Source of the DNA: Allacma fusca
Lineage: Eukaryota > Arthropoda > Collembola > Symphypleona > Sminthuridae
Direction: 5' to 3'
Length of the DNA stretch: 64,000 bases
Assembly (NCBI GenBank): GCA_947179485.1
Contig: OX359249.1
Span: 46,823,415 to 46,887,414 of the forward strand
The stretch's first letter is position 1; each line of letters starts with the position of its first letter. The position numbers and the translations under genes are program-made. A model generated the notes under the pieces. It was given only the letters and a program-made list of their open reading frames with translations, ran no database searches and was not told the DNA's origin. Positions 27,001 through 38,486 of this stretch are shown here, in pieces.

Positions 27001-28106
27001 TTTTCTCATCCTGACTTTGGATTATGGGAAGAACGAAGAACAGAAGGGTATTCCGAAGCACTACGTAATCAAAAAATGATAACAAAAGGAATAGACGCAG
27101 AAGCAATGAGAATATGAGATGTGCTTATATAATCTTCAATTTTTTAGTGCATGAAAAGGGGTATATGAGATGGAAGTTATTTATAATAACTAATTATGTT
27201 TCTCATTCAAAGTCATTACGATGGAAATATAAATACATAGCAGTTACAGTTCAAAGTTTTCAGCGGAAGTGCATCATCATTTTTGTCCATAAGAAATCAA
27301 GTAGTGAATTACGTACATAATTGCTCGGGCCCTACACAGAGTATCAAATGTCTCTAACATTTTGAAATCAGATCAGGCTCCTGATGAAAATAATAACACT
27401 CGTGTATCAAGACAAGATGATGTAATTCTTAACACTCATTGCCTCTCTTCGTCCGGCGTCTGCATAGTTCTCTTGAACATCCCACATTGCTTGAAATTAC
27501 TCCGTCAAACCGTGAAGGAGTATTTGAGAGAAATGTAATATCTGAATATATGCGAATAGTTTACATTACGAACGGCTTGCACACAAAGGCAATGCAACCA
27601 GCTTGATTATTTCATCATCATTTCCTTTTCCTTCTCCGATCCGGAAAAGTATGTCTAGAAGTTTATTTATAAATAATGCTATCTTCATACATTCGCAGTT
27701 TGTTAGCCTAATTGTAACAATTTTTTTTAGAGGCGAAGCGAAAGTCCCAGTTGTGGATGTCGGGATGTCTGGCTGTCTGGTTATTCGTAAACAAGAAAGC
27801 TGCTTAACCCACGTTACTAATTACAAGCAACTTAACATTTTTACCGTGGCGGATTAGATTCAAAGCAAGAAACCTTTTGTTTTTGGAGATCAGGTCAGTG
27901 CAGATTTGACCTCAGAAAATTAAAAGAGGATACATACAACAGCTTTTCCCACCTTGACGGATTGTTAGTTAAACTGTATTTTTTTAAAACTAATTCTATT
28001 GGATTAATTCTTAGCAGCGGAAATCGCAAGGTGTCGAAAAAACCAAAAACGTGCGTCATTTAAAAAGCGCACAATTATTATCGCTTTTTCTTTAAATAGT
28101 GCGTCA

Positions 28107-28225
28107 GTGCGTGTGTTTCCTTGAATTTTAGTACGTGTCTGTTTCTTTGAATTTTAGTGCGTGTCTGTTTCTTTGAATTTTTGTGCGTGTCTGTTTCTTT
28201 GAATTTTATTGCTTGTCTTTTTCTT
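28107..28225. repeat. 26-bp minisatellite, about 4.5 units
   Basis: Units GTGCGTGTCTGTTTCTTTGA plus ATTTTA begin at 28107 (24-bp variant), 28131, 28157 and 28183, with a partial unit at 28209. The units differ at only a few positions. No function is apparent. Confidence 0.85.
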
Positions 28226-28424
28226 GAAAATTCCGTACTTACACACGCAATTCATTACATTATCCTATTTAGTTTGTTCAGTATAATTAGTCACTTCTGT
28301 CCGTAGTAAATTAGAAGCATACAATTATTTAATCATCGAGGTTTTTAATGCATCAGCCATTCAAAGAAATGCTTCGTTTCTACGTTACTATACGTACATG
28401 GTGCCCATAATCATTTGTCCTCCC

Positions 28425-28570
28425 CTCTAGCCCACATAGGGAGCGACTCATAAAATATTTGATTCTCCCAGTCTGTAGCAAATTCAGTTCCAGATTTTCT
28501 AAAATTTGCTTCATTGATCTGGGTCAATATTTGAGTTCACAGGGTCAACAAACGTCAAGCAAAGTTGGGT
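28425..28570 (+). repeat. Diverged interspersed repeat, family G, copy 2
   Basis: Collinear with the stretch at 2269-2421 over about 150 bp, same orientation, with small indels. The shared blocks are listed at copy 1. No open reading frame or terminal repeat was recognised. Confidence 0.45.
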
Positions 28571-30534
28571 TCCAAGGAGGCCACTCCATTGAGAATTGTG
28601 TAATTAGTTGATACTAAATCAACAGAACATTAATAATTTACACATAATTAAATACACCAATCTGATCCAAAAGCAACGCGATATGATATCTGTCTAGTTG
28701 AATACTTGGAGCAATAATTGTTGCAATTTCACCGTCATCAGGTAAAGTTAGTCAAAGTTAATGATTAAATGACTGAAAACAGAATAATCTTTTGTGGGAT
28801 ACCAAACTCAATGTTACATTTTAGCCTATTTGAACATCGACAGATAATCGCTTCGTTGTTGGTTTTAATGTGCATATTATTATTCTTCTTTGATATAAAA
28901 GCTGACAACATACGAACAAATATATTTTTCTCTACTTTTAAGATCACTGATTTTTCTAAACTTTTTTGGCTTTTTTTATTTTGATTTTAGTGTGTGCCTG
29001 TATCTATCTAAATGGATACTGCAATAATCCTTATAATGTTTGAGCTTACAATCCGGGGAAGTAAATAAAATATATCGTATTTTGGTGAACAGCAAGCAAT
29101 GCAAATATCGCTGTAAATGGAATCCTTGCACGGTACGTTTGGAGTCCCCCTTAAGTTTTCGGCTTACCGGAAGCTCATGTGAAGAGGCATACTTACAATT
29201 AGATAATTGATTTTCTTTGAGAAAAGGACATCTCATCCAAACAAGAAATTGTCCGAGACTGTCTCAAAGGGGATAAATTCGAGTAATGCGATTGAGTTTC
29301 CGTCCTGCTATTTCAGTGGTAATATAGCCTCGACTCCAATCTATCGTCTCCCCTCATCACTGAAAGCAAGTTGTTGTCAAACGTTGTTCAACAAATCAAT
29401 TGAAATCTTGTGACTTGGATTTATTTCATTATACTTAAGCGTGTTTACTTCTAAATGCCTCCTTCAAGTTGACGACGGAAAGTTTGGATTTATTGTTCTG
29501 ACTCACTCTCTGAAAAGATAGAGCATAAAGCTGTAAGCTCTACAGATAGCTGTCTTACAAGAAAAACTAAATCTCATCTCTGATTCCTACGTCTTTCTTT
29601 ATTCGTACCAATTCGATTAAGCTTCTTTCTATGTACTGTATTTAGTATGAATTGTACCGTACCAAGTACCCACTATGTGCATACCGCGTTAAATGTGTAT
29701 GTATGTTAACCTGAAAAAGTTGATTAAGGATACCACACTCTCTCCATAAGAGAACCTTGAAACATAGCAGAAATGTACAGTAATTGTAAACTGTACAAAA
29801 GTACGAATACAAAATAAAATTAAGGCAAAGGAGATTGTCTTCACGTTTTTTACCTGTAGGTATAAAAAATTCCCTTAAAATAGAGTACACTATACATAAT
29901 TACATACTTAGACTTGATTGATACGACTTTAACATACTCTGGAATCTAGTATTGATTCCTGTCCTAAATATCTGCAAACAAAACAGAGAGCCTATTTTCA
30001 GATCTTATGTTCAATCATACGGTAAAGGCAGGTTCTGTTTACCCTTTCATTGATGAATGAAAAAAAAGTTAATACTACGGCTAGGAGGGAAGTATGGACA
30101 AAAAACCATACACACTAAAAATTGTGAGGTTATTACATAAATTCTGTATTACCAAATAGTAAATACACGGAATTTATTTACATTATTAACAATAATTTAC
30201 AAAGTAATAATTAGTATTGTGTTACGATTATTTGAATTTCTCTGCAGCACAACTTAGTGCCGTGCTATTCCTCGTCTTTGACAACGTTCTGTAATTTGCC
30301 ACCGCTCTTTTGTAACGTCAAAATATATGTCTTGAGTCCTGATAGCATTGTGACTTGTGACAAAGAGCTTATCATTCCTCAATTTATTAGAACTTGACAA
30401 GCTATCATAATGGGTGACAAATTGAAATTGTGACCAATTCTGAAAGCTGATTGTGATTGTCACTGACAACGACAATAGTGACTTGGAATCTTGACTTTGT
30501 ATAATTATAAATATTACGTCCCCCGAGTATAGCT

Positions 30535-30761
30535 TCGGTGAGGAGGTAAAATGGTCTAGATATATTGTCGATTAAAAGTATGTATAAGGGTCATAATACA
30601 GATTCTCTAAAAGACGAAATGGAATACTTGTATCTTGCATGTATGTACTACTTCCGTGTTTGTTTGTCGGGAAGTTCATTTTGCTTTGAGAAACTACTTG
30701 TAATGTTAACCAGTTTGCTTTTAATCGAAAATGCATCTAGACCTTTTCGCCTTCTCACCGA
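30535..30761. mobile_element. Foldback MITE, family F, copy 2 (best preserved)
   Basis: A 227-bp element bounded by 44-bp inverted arms, 30535-30578 and 30718-30761, that agree at 37 of 44 positions (outer end TCGGTGAG; inner part GATTAAAAG). The arms share the core CTAGATGCATTTT-like sequence with copies near 1.0-1.3 kb and 50.4 kb. No convincing target duplication was found, so the superfamily is unassigned. Confidence 0.7.
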
Positions 30762-31067
30762 CGATATGTGCTGGATGCACATTAGAATTTGAAAAATCTG
30801 TAAAAAAAAAAGAAGAAAAATACTGCGAGTTGTCTTTATGAAATTGTTTCAAAAATGATTTATATGTATACAAAAAATGTGTGCAATTATTCACATAAAT
30901 GTGTTTATTTCATAAATGATTTATGAAAGATCAAATAATTTTATAAAAGACTCCTTCCTGCATTGCGAGATTGTACAGAATATATAGGGACTTTCTTTAG
31001 TTTGTAAAAAAACAATCTTTTGTTAAAATCAAGTTCATTTTAATTAATTTAAGATTACCGGAGAACC

Positions 31068-31073
31068 TTTATT
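31068..31073 (-). terminator. Poly(A) signal AATAAA of the GST gene
   Basis: Canonical AATAAA on the minus strand, 80 nt downstream of the GST stop codon. It is the first such hexamer after the stop. The cleavage site itself is not visible. Confidence 0.55.
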
Positions 31074-31152
31074 TCTTGCTGCTGCGCTGAAGTCAGTTTG
31101 AAGAGGATTTTTAAAAAAACTTGAAGTACACGAATACTTCAGCAAAGAATTA

Positions 31153-32085
31153 TCACCAAGGGGTCACAGGTCTTGTTTCTATCCAAGATTTAATCTGAGG
31201 TAGGTTGTATATATTTTGTTTAAAAAACTGCAATTTTGGGTAGTTCTTCAAAAATTTTTCATCAATTTTCGTTTCAAGAAATTCCAAGTAGTGGGCCACG
31301 AAAAAATCAATCCAAGCAGGAGTAGTGCCTACCAGATACTTCGATTCGGAGTTGACTAAATCTCTATCAAATTTTCCACAATATTTGGGTATCTGTTTAC
31401 TGAGGATTTCTTCCCGAAGTTCAGTTTTCTTGGTTTCATCAGTCTCAAAAAATAAATTCCGACATTCTGTCGTACAAATTTTAAAAATATTGAAACATTG
31501 TCATTTAGGTTATTTCTCATTATATTTAAAATTGGCTGTTATACAGTCCCACGATTCGCTGACTACCGTAGACGAATATATAAAGAATCTCTATCCATTT
31601 TTTTCAAAATGGAGTTAGTAAAAACGTAAACTTGCCGTTCAGTAAGTCCTTGAGAGCGTCCCCGTACTCATCACACTTTGCCGATTCATAGTCATCTGCC
31701 CCATTTAGTTTGAACTTCTTCCCAAGATATCGTCCGATAGTAAACGACTGACTTAATTGCCTTCCATCTTCTTCAAGCAACGGTAGCACACCCCATGGAT
31801 AGTCTATGCATAATTAATATAATTGTAATTAAATATAGAGTGCAACTTAACGTTTGATTGTCAATACATTCCTCTGAAACAGACAGATCTGCAGTACTAA
31901 AAAAGTAATAAAACTATAACTTATCCATTAAATAAAATCCTTCAAAACTTACTATCCTTTTGTGATGGCCAATCTGTATGATCCAAACGATTATCTTCAA
32001 AATCAACGTTGACGTAATGAAAAATGAATCTAATAGGCTCCGCGATACCCATTAGGTTATGATACGTGAGCTTATAACTGGGCAT
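31153..32085 (-). CDS. Glutathione S-transferase, sigma class (haematopoietic prostaglandin D synthase-like)
   Basis: Three exons: 32085-31953, 31803-31636, 31466-31153, totalling 615 nt and 204 residues, the normal size for a cytosolic GST. The enzyme conjugates glutathione to electrophiles; insect sigma GSTs handle lipid-peroxidation products. The N-terminal thioredoxin-fold domain starts [16 protein letters not shown] with the catalytic Tyr8. A cis-proline lies in VLPLL (Pro52) and the glutathione-binding Gln63-Ser64 pair in [10 protein letters not shown]. These match the positions used in human HPGDS. The all-helical C-terminal domain runs from about residue 85 to the stop and ends RPVTPW. 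The usual GRAE is GIAE here, so that arginine is lost. Intron 2 must use a GC donor (ACG|GCAAGT at 31636/31635). The nearby GT donor at 31631 would put exon 3 out of frame, with a stop after seven codons. An AATAAA lies about 80 nt past the stop. Confidence 0.93.
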
Positions 32086-32921
32086 GGTTGAAATGTACTA
32101 GGTTCACGAAAAATGAGATTTTTATTGCTGTCACAATAATTTAACTGACTGGATTCTATTTGGCTCGAAAATCCTTTTTCTTTCAAAATGCAAGAGGGAG
32201 AAACGACACTCAACTCAAAAATTACAAATGTACCTGGCGTGTTTTCAACAACAACATTGGGCTACACTTTATCACATGACAAGATATAAAATAATCTAAA
32301 AAAAGTGTCATTGCATTACACAGATAAAACAAATGGAGAGGTTACTCATTTTTCCATTACGCCAAGTTCATAAGTAGTGTGAAATATTGATTGCAAATGC
32401 TACCCTTATTACATTGAATTTTTTACCTACATAAGTTTTGAAGTTATTTGCTTACATTGCTATGATAATTATGTGATAAATAAGTATATGCTGATAATAG
32501 CAAACCTTATAGTAAATCACCGAGCCGTGTCTGTGTCAGTAATGTCATTTGTCTGTCACTGTTAATTTTCGTTGTCGTTATATTATTCATCCCATATTTC
32601 ATATTTTACAGTCACTACCTGCGATGGATTGGGGCTATTTTGATGTGTGTAAACGATCACGTCAGAACACATGAATAAATATTACCAAGAAGATAATTAA
32701 CAGCATACACATTTGTAATTCCGCCCACATGAATCACTTTTCCCCTGGTTCGCATCACAGGGAAAAAGTACCACCTAAAACCAGTTCATTTTGGTTGATG
32801 ATACAGCCTCGTTTTGAATACAGTCATCCAACCATATCTTCTCTCTCACATAGTACTCATTGTATTTTCACAAATTACACTCATACACTTTCTGCAATTC
32901 ACACTAATGACAATGAAGCAA

Positions 32922-33000
32922 ATATACTTAAGGTCATAAGTCTTAGCAGGATAGTCGGGAAAATATATCCGAGCATATTTTTTCGACAGCATATGACATA
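32922..33000 (-). repeat. 75-bp coding-like dispersed repeat, copy A
   Basis: Read on the minus strand from an ATG, this gives MLSKKYARIYFPDYPAKTYD and then LKYIC. It aligns without gaps over 75 nt with the plus-strand copy at 36128-36202 (about 58 of 75 bases equal), and the shared sequence starts a little before the ATG. It lies upstream of the GST gene and belongs to no recognised gene. Confidence 0.5.
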
Positions 33001-33615
33001 ATTGAAATATAGTAATTATGTCACTGAAATGAGTACTTGTAACCAGTAAAATTTCCCCTGCAAATACATGATATATCCCAGTAAGATCAAAGTTGAAGTT
33101 GGACTGTAAAATCATTGTATTCATTAGGAAACTTTTAATTCTGGAGTCACCTGAGCAAATCCCTACTAATAGTTTGAGAGACTGCTCGGAGCACTGAAGC
33201 TGTAGGGAGTAAACTTTTTGTAGAATGAATTGATGTGAGCCAAATACAATGTTTTTGGAACAAGTGTATGTATCTCAAGCTTTTTGATCAAAAGCATGCA
33301 TAAGTTGTCCCTTCAGAACTTAGTTGGAGCCAGTTTTCAACCCGGAAGGTAAATTTCCTCGAAATTGGAATAGGGTGTAAAAATTTATGCAGCCACCCTT
33401 TATCCAATAATTGAACTTAATTGATGAAAAACACTGAAAAAATTGTTTAAATAACATACCTGGCTACTTCCACCCCAAAACTGGAGATAAATTGTTAAAT
33501 TATTATTAGTCTTTATTAAAGTGTCTCAAGTAGTCAATATAAGATATTGGATTTCACCCTTGACACTGCCAATATAACCACATACAGAAGCATACAATCA
33601 AACCAAATGGTACAT

Positions 33616-33621
33616 TTTAAT
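33616..33621 (-). terminator. Likely poly(A) signal ATTAAA of the ATP synthase gamma gene
   Basis: ATTAAA, the commonest variant of the poly(A) hexamer, lies about 107 nt past the gamma-subunit stop on the minus strand. No canonical AATAAA was seen before it. Confidence 0.35.
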
Positions 33622-33727
33622 GAATGCTGCAAACTGATCTTTTGTACTAGGAGAGACACTTGCAGATATTCCCGTGAAGTAATTATTATATGTGATGATC
33701 TTCACCAAATGAAATTGCTGAAAGAAA

Positions 33728-35122
33728 TTATTTCCCAGTTTCTGCGATTGCAGCCGCACCTGACACAATTTCGGTCAATTCCCTTGTAATTGAAGCTTGA
33801 CGAGTTCGGTTGTAAATCAGAGACAGCTTCTGAGACATTTCAGCCGCATTTTTACTAGCATTGTCCATTGCGGACATTCTAGAGGACTGCTCTGAACATG
33901 CATTTTCCTTCATGGCATAGAACAGTAAGGAAGCAAGAGAATACTCCAAATAATTTTGAATCACATCGGGATCGATTGAGTCGTAGGTACTCAACTTAGG
34001 CGCTGCTTGGACTAAGTCAGTACTGAAGAGCGAAATGGAGCTGGTTTTGTATGCGACTGCTGAAACAAATTTATTGTAGAATATCTTCCCTCCATCGAAC
34101 TTATACCCCGCATTCATAGCTTCTTGAGCAAGCTTCGAAGCATCCTATTAAACCATAAAAATCATTGTTTACTCATCTTCGAAAAGCAAACTTAATTTTA
34201 CATTTTTAAACAGGAAGAATTGTAAATATCCAATATCCAATAATCTGGTCATCACTACTTTAATCAACTAACTCTACCGTAAAAGTGGGAGCAATTCGGC
34301 CAATTTCCTTACACACGAAGAGAATGTGATCTCCGTGTTTCCTCTGTAGCGCCGCTCTCATCTTATCTCCCACACAAATAACTTTCGAGACGGCAGTTTG
34401 CTTATCGTTGAGCTCCAGCTAAAAATCATGTTACAATAATGAGCAGAGAGACAGACTTACATCACATTCAATTGTTCAACGCATATGATACAATGATTCG
34501 GAAATTAGTGAAGACTTAGCGCCTGTTAATTAAAACTAAAGGAAAGCATTACTCTAACTGCTTTTGCAACAGATGAATGAATGGCACCACACAGGCCCTT
34601 GTCAGAAGATATTGCGAAGAAGATTCTCGGTGCTTTTTCATCCTCTGGTTCCTGAACTTCAGCTTTTTCGTAGAATGCCTGGGCTCCCAGTCCAAAATGC
34701 TTCGCCAACTGAAGTTCACGCTCAGCTCGAGTATATTTGGAAGCCGAAACCATTTTCATGGACTTGGTGATCTTACCCATGTTCTTCACGGACTTCAGTC
34801 GCTGTGCAATTTGCTTTACGCTAGCCATTTCTGTCACCTTGCAAGGGATAGACCGATATCAGTGATCCTTGCAGACCCGGATCAGCAAAGTTTGAGCAAC
34901 CACGTCAACTAAGGAGACATAATAATACACATATGTTAACAGAACCTTGAAAAAAAGTCATTAATGGATTTTTTTAATGCTATTTTAGATTCTAAATTAA
35001 CTCACGTGATAGAAACGCAAATATTCTGTCAGACAGAGACAGGCGGTATTAACCAGTCGCTATTTGTAACCTCGGAGTTAACTACTGCAACCTAAAACGC
35101 AAACAGCTCCAAACTTAAGCAT
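33728..35122 (-). CDS. ATPsyngamma: ATP synthase F1 gamma subunit, mitochondrial
   Basis: Proposed exons: 35122-35086, 35025-35006 (20 nt), 34837-34553, 34418-34278, 34144-33728. Together they give 900 nt and 299 residues; the human protein has 298. Gamma is the central rotor shaft of F1, coupling proton-driven rotation to ATP synthesis in the matrix. The core is unmistakable: RLKSVKNMGKITKSMKMVSA and ARAER-type N-terminal helix, SSDKGLCGAIHSS, VCVGDK-type segment (VICVGDK), and the C-terminal helix SEQSSRMSAMDNASKNA ... YNRTRQASITRELTEIVSGAAA. Exons 3-5 are near certain. Exon 3 starts with GTG ACA GAA ATG (VTEM) just where the human protein has VRNM, and an in-frame stop lies upstream in the genome, so the transit peptide must be spliced in. 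MLKFGAVCVLGCKYLRFYH from exons 1-2 is basic, has no acidic residue and joins in phase, but is inferred. Confidence 0.93.
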
Positions 35123-35505
35123 GGGTATTGGGATCGTAATTTTGTGTATTAGTTATTTTATGCTCATGGGCCGATTCCTCCAATTAATTCAATTAATCAA
35201 GAAACGATTACACTACAAATTGTATCTCAAAAATGCTCACAATTTAACAAGAAGGCAAGGAACTTGGAACTCCCTCCATGAAATGCAAGCATCAAGAAAC
35301 AACCTCGCTCTCGCAGCAATATGTAGTAACAATCGTAAAATTTCTTGAAGAAGAAGATGTGACTCTACAGACGCTAAGAATTTGCAGCGTGCGACAACAA
35401 TGAGATTATAGATTCGATTTCTATTTTATAGATGGCAATAGGTTACCGACACCGGTGAAATAACCGGAAAATCCCTCTGTCAACATTATGTTTTGTCAGA
35501 GAGGG

Positions 35506-36112
35506 TGGTTTCTTCGTTTCTTTTAAAAAAAAAACCAAACAATCATGTTTATTTGGTTTAAACCAGGTTTTTTTGGTTTAAACAGATTTTTAATCAAAAA
35601 ATTCATTAATGTGCAAAGCCATGTAAATTTGAACAAACTTATTTATTTCCCAAACTCAGTAAGTTTTATAAAGCATTAAATATTCAACGTGTTATAATTT
35701 TAACTTTTCAGTATAAACACAAATTTTGCAGCTTTTTCATTTCCCACACGATTCCGAATTTCTGAAAATTCTGAATGTACAAGACCAAAAAATGCTACTA
35801 GTATTTACTCCACTAAACTTTAACCACAATATCCCGTTTTCTTCCTGACATTCTGTGAATTAAATAATGTGCTTAAATAAGTTCACGACAAGGATGAAAT
35901 AAAAACAAAGTAATAAAGGAGATGAGTGCAATTGGCATGAGTGGAATGCAAAATGCACTTTTTTGCACGACGAAATATAAGCGTTTATGTTTGGAAATTA
36001 ACATTATTAATATTTCAGGTGATTTGTACGCTGGTTTAAACTATTGGTTTTTATAAAAAACCGTGTGGTTTCATCCATGGTTTAAATCATTTGGTTTAAA
36101 CCAAACCAACCC
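35506..36112. mobile_element. Putative hAT-like element with GGTTTAAACC subterminal repeats
   Basis: The right end reads ... GGTTTAAACCAAACCAACCCTG, whose reverse complement CAGGGTTGGTTTGGTTTAAA is a typical hAT terminus. The left end CAGAGAGGGTGGTTT is a poorer match. Copies of GGTTTAAAC(C) occur near 35557, 35574, 36033, 36077 and 36091, i.e. only near the two ends. No clear 8-bp duplication was found, so the left boundary is a guess. The interior is AT-rich and non-coding. Confidence 0.5.
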
Positions 36113-36114
36113 TG

Positions 36115-36202
36115 ATTATGACATAATATGCTGACCAGAGAATGTGCTTGGAAACACTTTCCCGACTATCGTGCCAAGTCTTACGAACTTAAGTGTAAAT
36201 GC
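36115..36202 (+). repeat. 75-bp coding-like dispersed repeat, copy B
   Basis: Translates as MLTRECAWKHFPDYRAKSYE and then LKCKC, matching copy A residue by residue in the core FPDYxAK(T/S)Y(D/E)LK. It begins directly at the right end of the GGTTTAAACC element. The source of the repeat is unknown; it may be a transposon piece or a gene fragment. Confidence 0.5.
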
Positions 36203-38486
36203 GGGTTACATACATATTTCCAAAGAGTTTGGAGAAAAAATGCTTTGCCTCAGACCTCATTGCTTCTATTATTTTTTATTTGTCCTTTTCAGGAAATAAA
36301 ATACAGCTTTAATTTCTCCTAAAAAAATTTGATCACAACTAAATTGGCTGCTCGTGCAATCATTTAAATTTCAACTGTAAATACATAAAGTCAAGTGTAA
36401 ATATGCAAAATAACAAAAGAGTATCTATTTATGTCAATCAGCAGCTGAAGCCTCAAAATAAATAAATTCACGGCATTCCAGATAAAAGTCATGTGCCATT
36501 CATTTCTTCCAAACACACAAATAGTACTTTAACAAATGAGCGCAGCATGATTACCACCATTAAAATTTGCCTCGTGTCTATGAATATTTTCTGAGGTAAA
36601 TAATACTTTTCGAGATAGCATTTAAATGTAGTAATTACACAATTCTACGTATAGATTAACCATATGGGTACTTATGTACATAGATGTTATCTTCATAGGC
36701 AATCAGTCTTATCTCATTGCCCACATTTTCAAGCCTCGCATATTAATTGTAAGTACAACATCATTTCAACCCTTCTCCACTAAATTGTGAGTTAATGCTG
36801 ATAATCGAGAGTCCTTTAAAATACCAGAAACATTTGAGCGAGATGAAAACAACAAGGGAATAATTCACAATTATAATTAATAAGTCTTGCCAGAAAAGTT
36901 CCAAATTATTTATGCTACTTTTAAGGAAAGCTAACAATAATAAGGCCTCTTTACCCCTTCAAGTCTTCTTTGAAATCACAGTGGCAAGCTATTCATCGTT
37001 TCTCTTCCATATGATTCAGTAACCCGTATGCGGGAAGTTACGAAAGAAATCTTTCCCTTACATAAAAGAAAAGTACCTTAAAAGGCTGGAAATGTATAAC
37101 ATACACACAGAGCCTGTACACTACTACATACATACATAGTGTGCATAAAAATGTAAACGCAAAATTTAAGCTTTCAGCTTCAGCTTGAGCATGCTTGAAT
37201 ACAAAAGTACATGCATCTCCAGTTTATCCATGAGATGAGATCAGTCAGTCAACTCACGTACGAGTCCAAACGCCAATAACAACATAAACAAAGCATTATT
37301 TACATTTACAGCAGAAGCATGAATTATTAAGCTGGGTGAAACCCGACTATACACAACACCACAGACACAGACACACTCCCCTATCCTATACGCTTACATA
37401 CACAGAACAGTGTACGTACTCACACAGTAGCAGTGCACAGTGCAGTGCACACTAGTCTCCCTTCAGAGTTGTCGCTGTCACTGGCAGCGACTGTCTCATT
37501 ATTATCTTTTGGTCTCAAAATATCCCCAGTCTATGTACAAGTGTCATCTTAGTATATAGTTACTCTTAAAAAACCTTTATTGGCTGTCATGTCAATTGTA
37601 GTGTGCAATTTGTAAAAAGACTGTTCTGGTAATCGTATTATAAAAAATATCATGAGAGGATTTTAGTGTCAACATTGTCGAAATAGTTTGTTTTAGTAGT
37701 CCTGACGGTTCAGCATGGATTTCTTCAGTATAATTTCTAGGGGTTAAGTTCCGGTTCCAGAAAGGCAGCTAGCAGCTAGTCGAAAAGATAACATAATCCG
37801 GAGAGGTTCAAGCCAACTGTCGTATTTTAATTAAGTAGGGATGATTGCAATCTACACAGTATTATTATTATCTTTGCAAGAGAGGAGCTCACTTTAATGC
37901 TTACTCTGTTCGTTATCGGGTTTTATTAATTTATGAAGATTAGATATCAAGCTGAGATTTATTTGAACCACTGTTGTGTTTTATTTTAGAGGCGGGATTG
38001 ACATAAGCCTTTTGTAGTACATATGTGTATCATACTGGGACAAGAATAGAGCTGTCGAAGGACCTGGGGGATGTGCTGATAGTCAGTTAGTCTGTAGTGA
38101 CTTGGGTATCCACCCGTGTAATTATTACAAAGTTTGAGCCTGTTTCTGAGGAATAGTAATTAGTATGGAATTTCTGAGAAATATACGGGCTGACTGAGGT
38201 GATAAGTGAGAGAATACATAGTTGAGTAGAATTCAAAGTTTCGGAACGAATTGTTGGGGAAGCACAAATTAGTTGAAGGGATTTTTAGTTCTAGTTTGTA
38301 CTGTACGGTTTGAACTTGTATTTATGACAAAATGAAGTCTGAATTGAGATTATGAAAGTGACCATTTTTATTTTAAAGTACAGTGTATATGCACAAGGTT
38401 AAAATAGGTTAATTATGTATTGAAGAGTTCACTTCAGGTAGTTTTAGTTTATTACTGGGAGCTGCGACCTGCGGCTCCTCGTAGCA

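Larger units (their letters stand above)
18088..31067. other. Gene-poor stretch between SLC7 and GST
   Basis: Thirteen kb with no recognised protein gene. Contents: TA microsatellite, possible endonuclease relic, decayed non-LTR reverse transcriptase, 26-bp minisatellite, family G copy 2, foldback MITE copy 2. The SLC7 promoter and first exon are presumably here. A 132-codon open frame at 19603-20001 lies in a patch of higher GC but has no recognisable domain. Confidence 0.55.
35123..38486. other. Divergent intergenic region between ATP synthase gamma and PGAP6
   Basis: The two genes point away from each other, so both promoters should be inside. Besides the GGTTTAAACC element and repeat copy B, it shows a CA/GTGCA-rich patch at 37370-37490. 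The sequence near 37.6-38.48 kb is probably PGAP6 promoter and 5'UTR; no start site could be fixed. Confidence 0.5.

Noticed and set aside
31632..31803. GST exon 2 ending at the GT donor (GTTTAC) at 31631.
   Set aside because: It leaves phase 2, and the third exon then reads into a stop after seven codons. The GC donor five bases earlier keeps frame and homology.
34838..34908. ATP synthase gamma leader read directly upstream of exon 3 (acceptor at about 34908).
   Set aside because: All frames through this stretch hit a stop or leave frame before the VTEM start of the core, so the leader must come from further exons.
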